A DNA stretch of 37,471 nt, taken from NCBI RefSeq assembly GCF_000150275.1, contig NW_002060947.1:8527517-8564987 (forward strand), written 5' to 3'. The DNA is from Trichoplax adhaerens. Its lineage: Eukaryota > Placozoa > Uniplacotomia > Trichoplacea > Trichoplacidae. Made by a program: the position numbers and the translations under genes. Shown one piece after another: positions 37,016 to 37,471 of the stretch. How positions within the stretch are numbered: the first letter of the stretch is position 1; every line of letters starts with the position of its first letter. Below the pieces are notes generated by a model that saw only the letters and a list, made by a program, of their open reading frames with translations, did no database searches and had not been told where the DNA came from.

Positions 37016-37145
37016 GATTAATTATTCTTTAAGTTAAGTTACGTCGCATTAGTGTCTGTAATTGTGAGATAAAATAGAAATTTTAACTACTAAGGAACAT
37101 TATTCTTGATTAAACAATTAACCCGATGGCATATCAAGAATTTTA

Positions 37146-37340
37146 TTATGGCGCCAGGTGTTTTACTGAGTCCTCTAATTGGTAACGTATTCCTTTTCGA
37201 CCAATCACGAAATGCTTCACAAAGCGAGTAAATTGAAAATATAGCCGCACCCACGGTAAACAGTTGTAACTAATGAACATCCAATATCCTCTAGATTTAA
37301 TGCTTTTAAATGAAGGTCTATCGCTAATATTAGTAGCCAT
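37146..37340 (-). CDS. small hypothetical ORF, 64 aa
   Basis: A complete frame with ATGG context at the start and two consecutive TAA codons at the end. The product is basic and aromatic (for example GYWMFISYNCLPWVRLYFQF in the middle third) and ends in a charged strip. It lies 130 bases upstream of receptor copy 6 on the same strand. I see no signal peptide and recognise no family. Frames of this size are expected by chance at this composition; I list it for its good start and stop context and balanced residue use. The overlapping plus-strand frame at 37273-37458 is less convincing. Confidence 0.22.
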   Translation of the reverse strand: MATNISDRPSFKSIKSRGYWMFISYNCLPWVRLYFQFTRFVKHFVIGRKGIRYQLEDSVKHLAP

Positions 37341-37419
37341 CGAGTCTTTTAGTACATTAAGAATGCCTAGCCGGAAGTATTATATTTACAGAGATTTACA
37401 AAACTGGTTGAAAGCTGAT

Positions 37420-37420
37420 N
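37420..37420. other. single ambiguous base (N)
   Basis: One uncalled base, 52 bases from the right end. Confidence 0.98.
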
Positions 37421-37471
37421 GCGGTATTAATTTTACGGTTTATAAATATGTAATGTAACTAGTATTGTGAT

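Overview
This is an AT-rich eukaryotic window (roughly two thirds A+T by eye), almost certainly from an animal. Its only clear genes are single-exon class A (rhodopsin-type) seven-transmembrane receptors. They resemble the transmembrane part of LGR-type (leucine-rich-repeat, relaxin or glycoprotein-hormone) receptors, with an NLAxAD TM2, a run like YLxxIAxAD..YY..YH, a DRY-type TM3 end and an NPxxY-type TM7. All lack the LRR ectodomain. A lineage-specific tandem family of intronless receptors with sparse, AT-rich flanks suggests an early-branching metazoan such as a placozoan, sponge or cnidarian. A placozoan is my first guess, but it is only inference.

Layout: six receptor copies lie on the minus strand over about 33 kb. 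Two are intact: 4626-5639 (337 aa) and 27642-28625 (327 aa). Two are full length with a single frame break: 14395-15419 (about one base lost after TM4) and 36034-37015 (a 7-base near-perfect tandem duplication right after the DRY motif). Two are heavily decayed: 19704 to about 20600 (in-frame stops, frameshift, NP changed to NL) and 33463 to about 34285 (TM3-TM4 apparently deleted, TM6 Trp codon changed to stop). The region therefore looks like a birth-and-death receptor cluster caught at several stages of decay.

Between the receptors are long stretches (0.4 to 9 kb) without convincing genes. They contain an 88-base tandem repeat near the left end, a 70-base tandem duplication near 34.9 kb, two pairs of diverged dispersed repeats (31.8/35.1 kb and 12.5/21.0 kb), one 50-N assembly gap and one single N. 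They also contain short protein-like fragments that may be relics of older genes or mobile elements: a helicase-like strip near 10.1-10.3 kb, a zinc-knuckle-like strip near 23.0-23.1 kb, and a secreted or extracellular-looking strip near 12.8-12.97 kb. A few small open frames (2445-2924, 24796-25076 with a possible 41-base intron, 37146-37340) may be genes, at low confidence. I found no tRNA, rRNA, CRISPR array or intact transposon.

How the genes would work together: the intact receptors are predicted plasma-membrane G-protein-coupled receptors with very short N-termini (about 9 residues) and short C-tails (about 20-25 residues). They share an unusual long, cysteine-rich first extracellular loop with a conserved glycosylation sequon (CxNxTNIW). 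Variation among tandem paralogues fits a receptor repertoire such as chemosensory or peptide-sensing receptors. The ligand cannot be read from the sequence.
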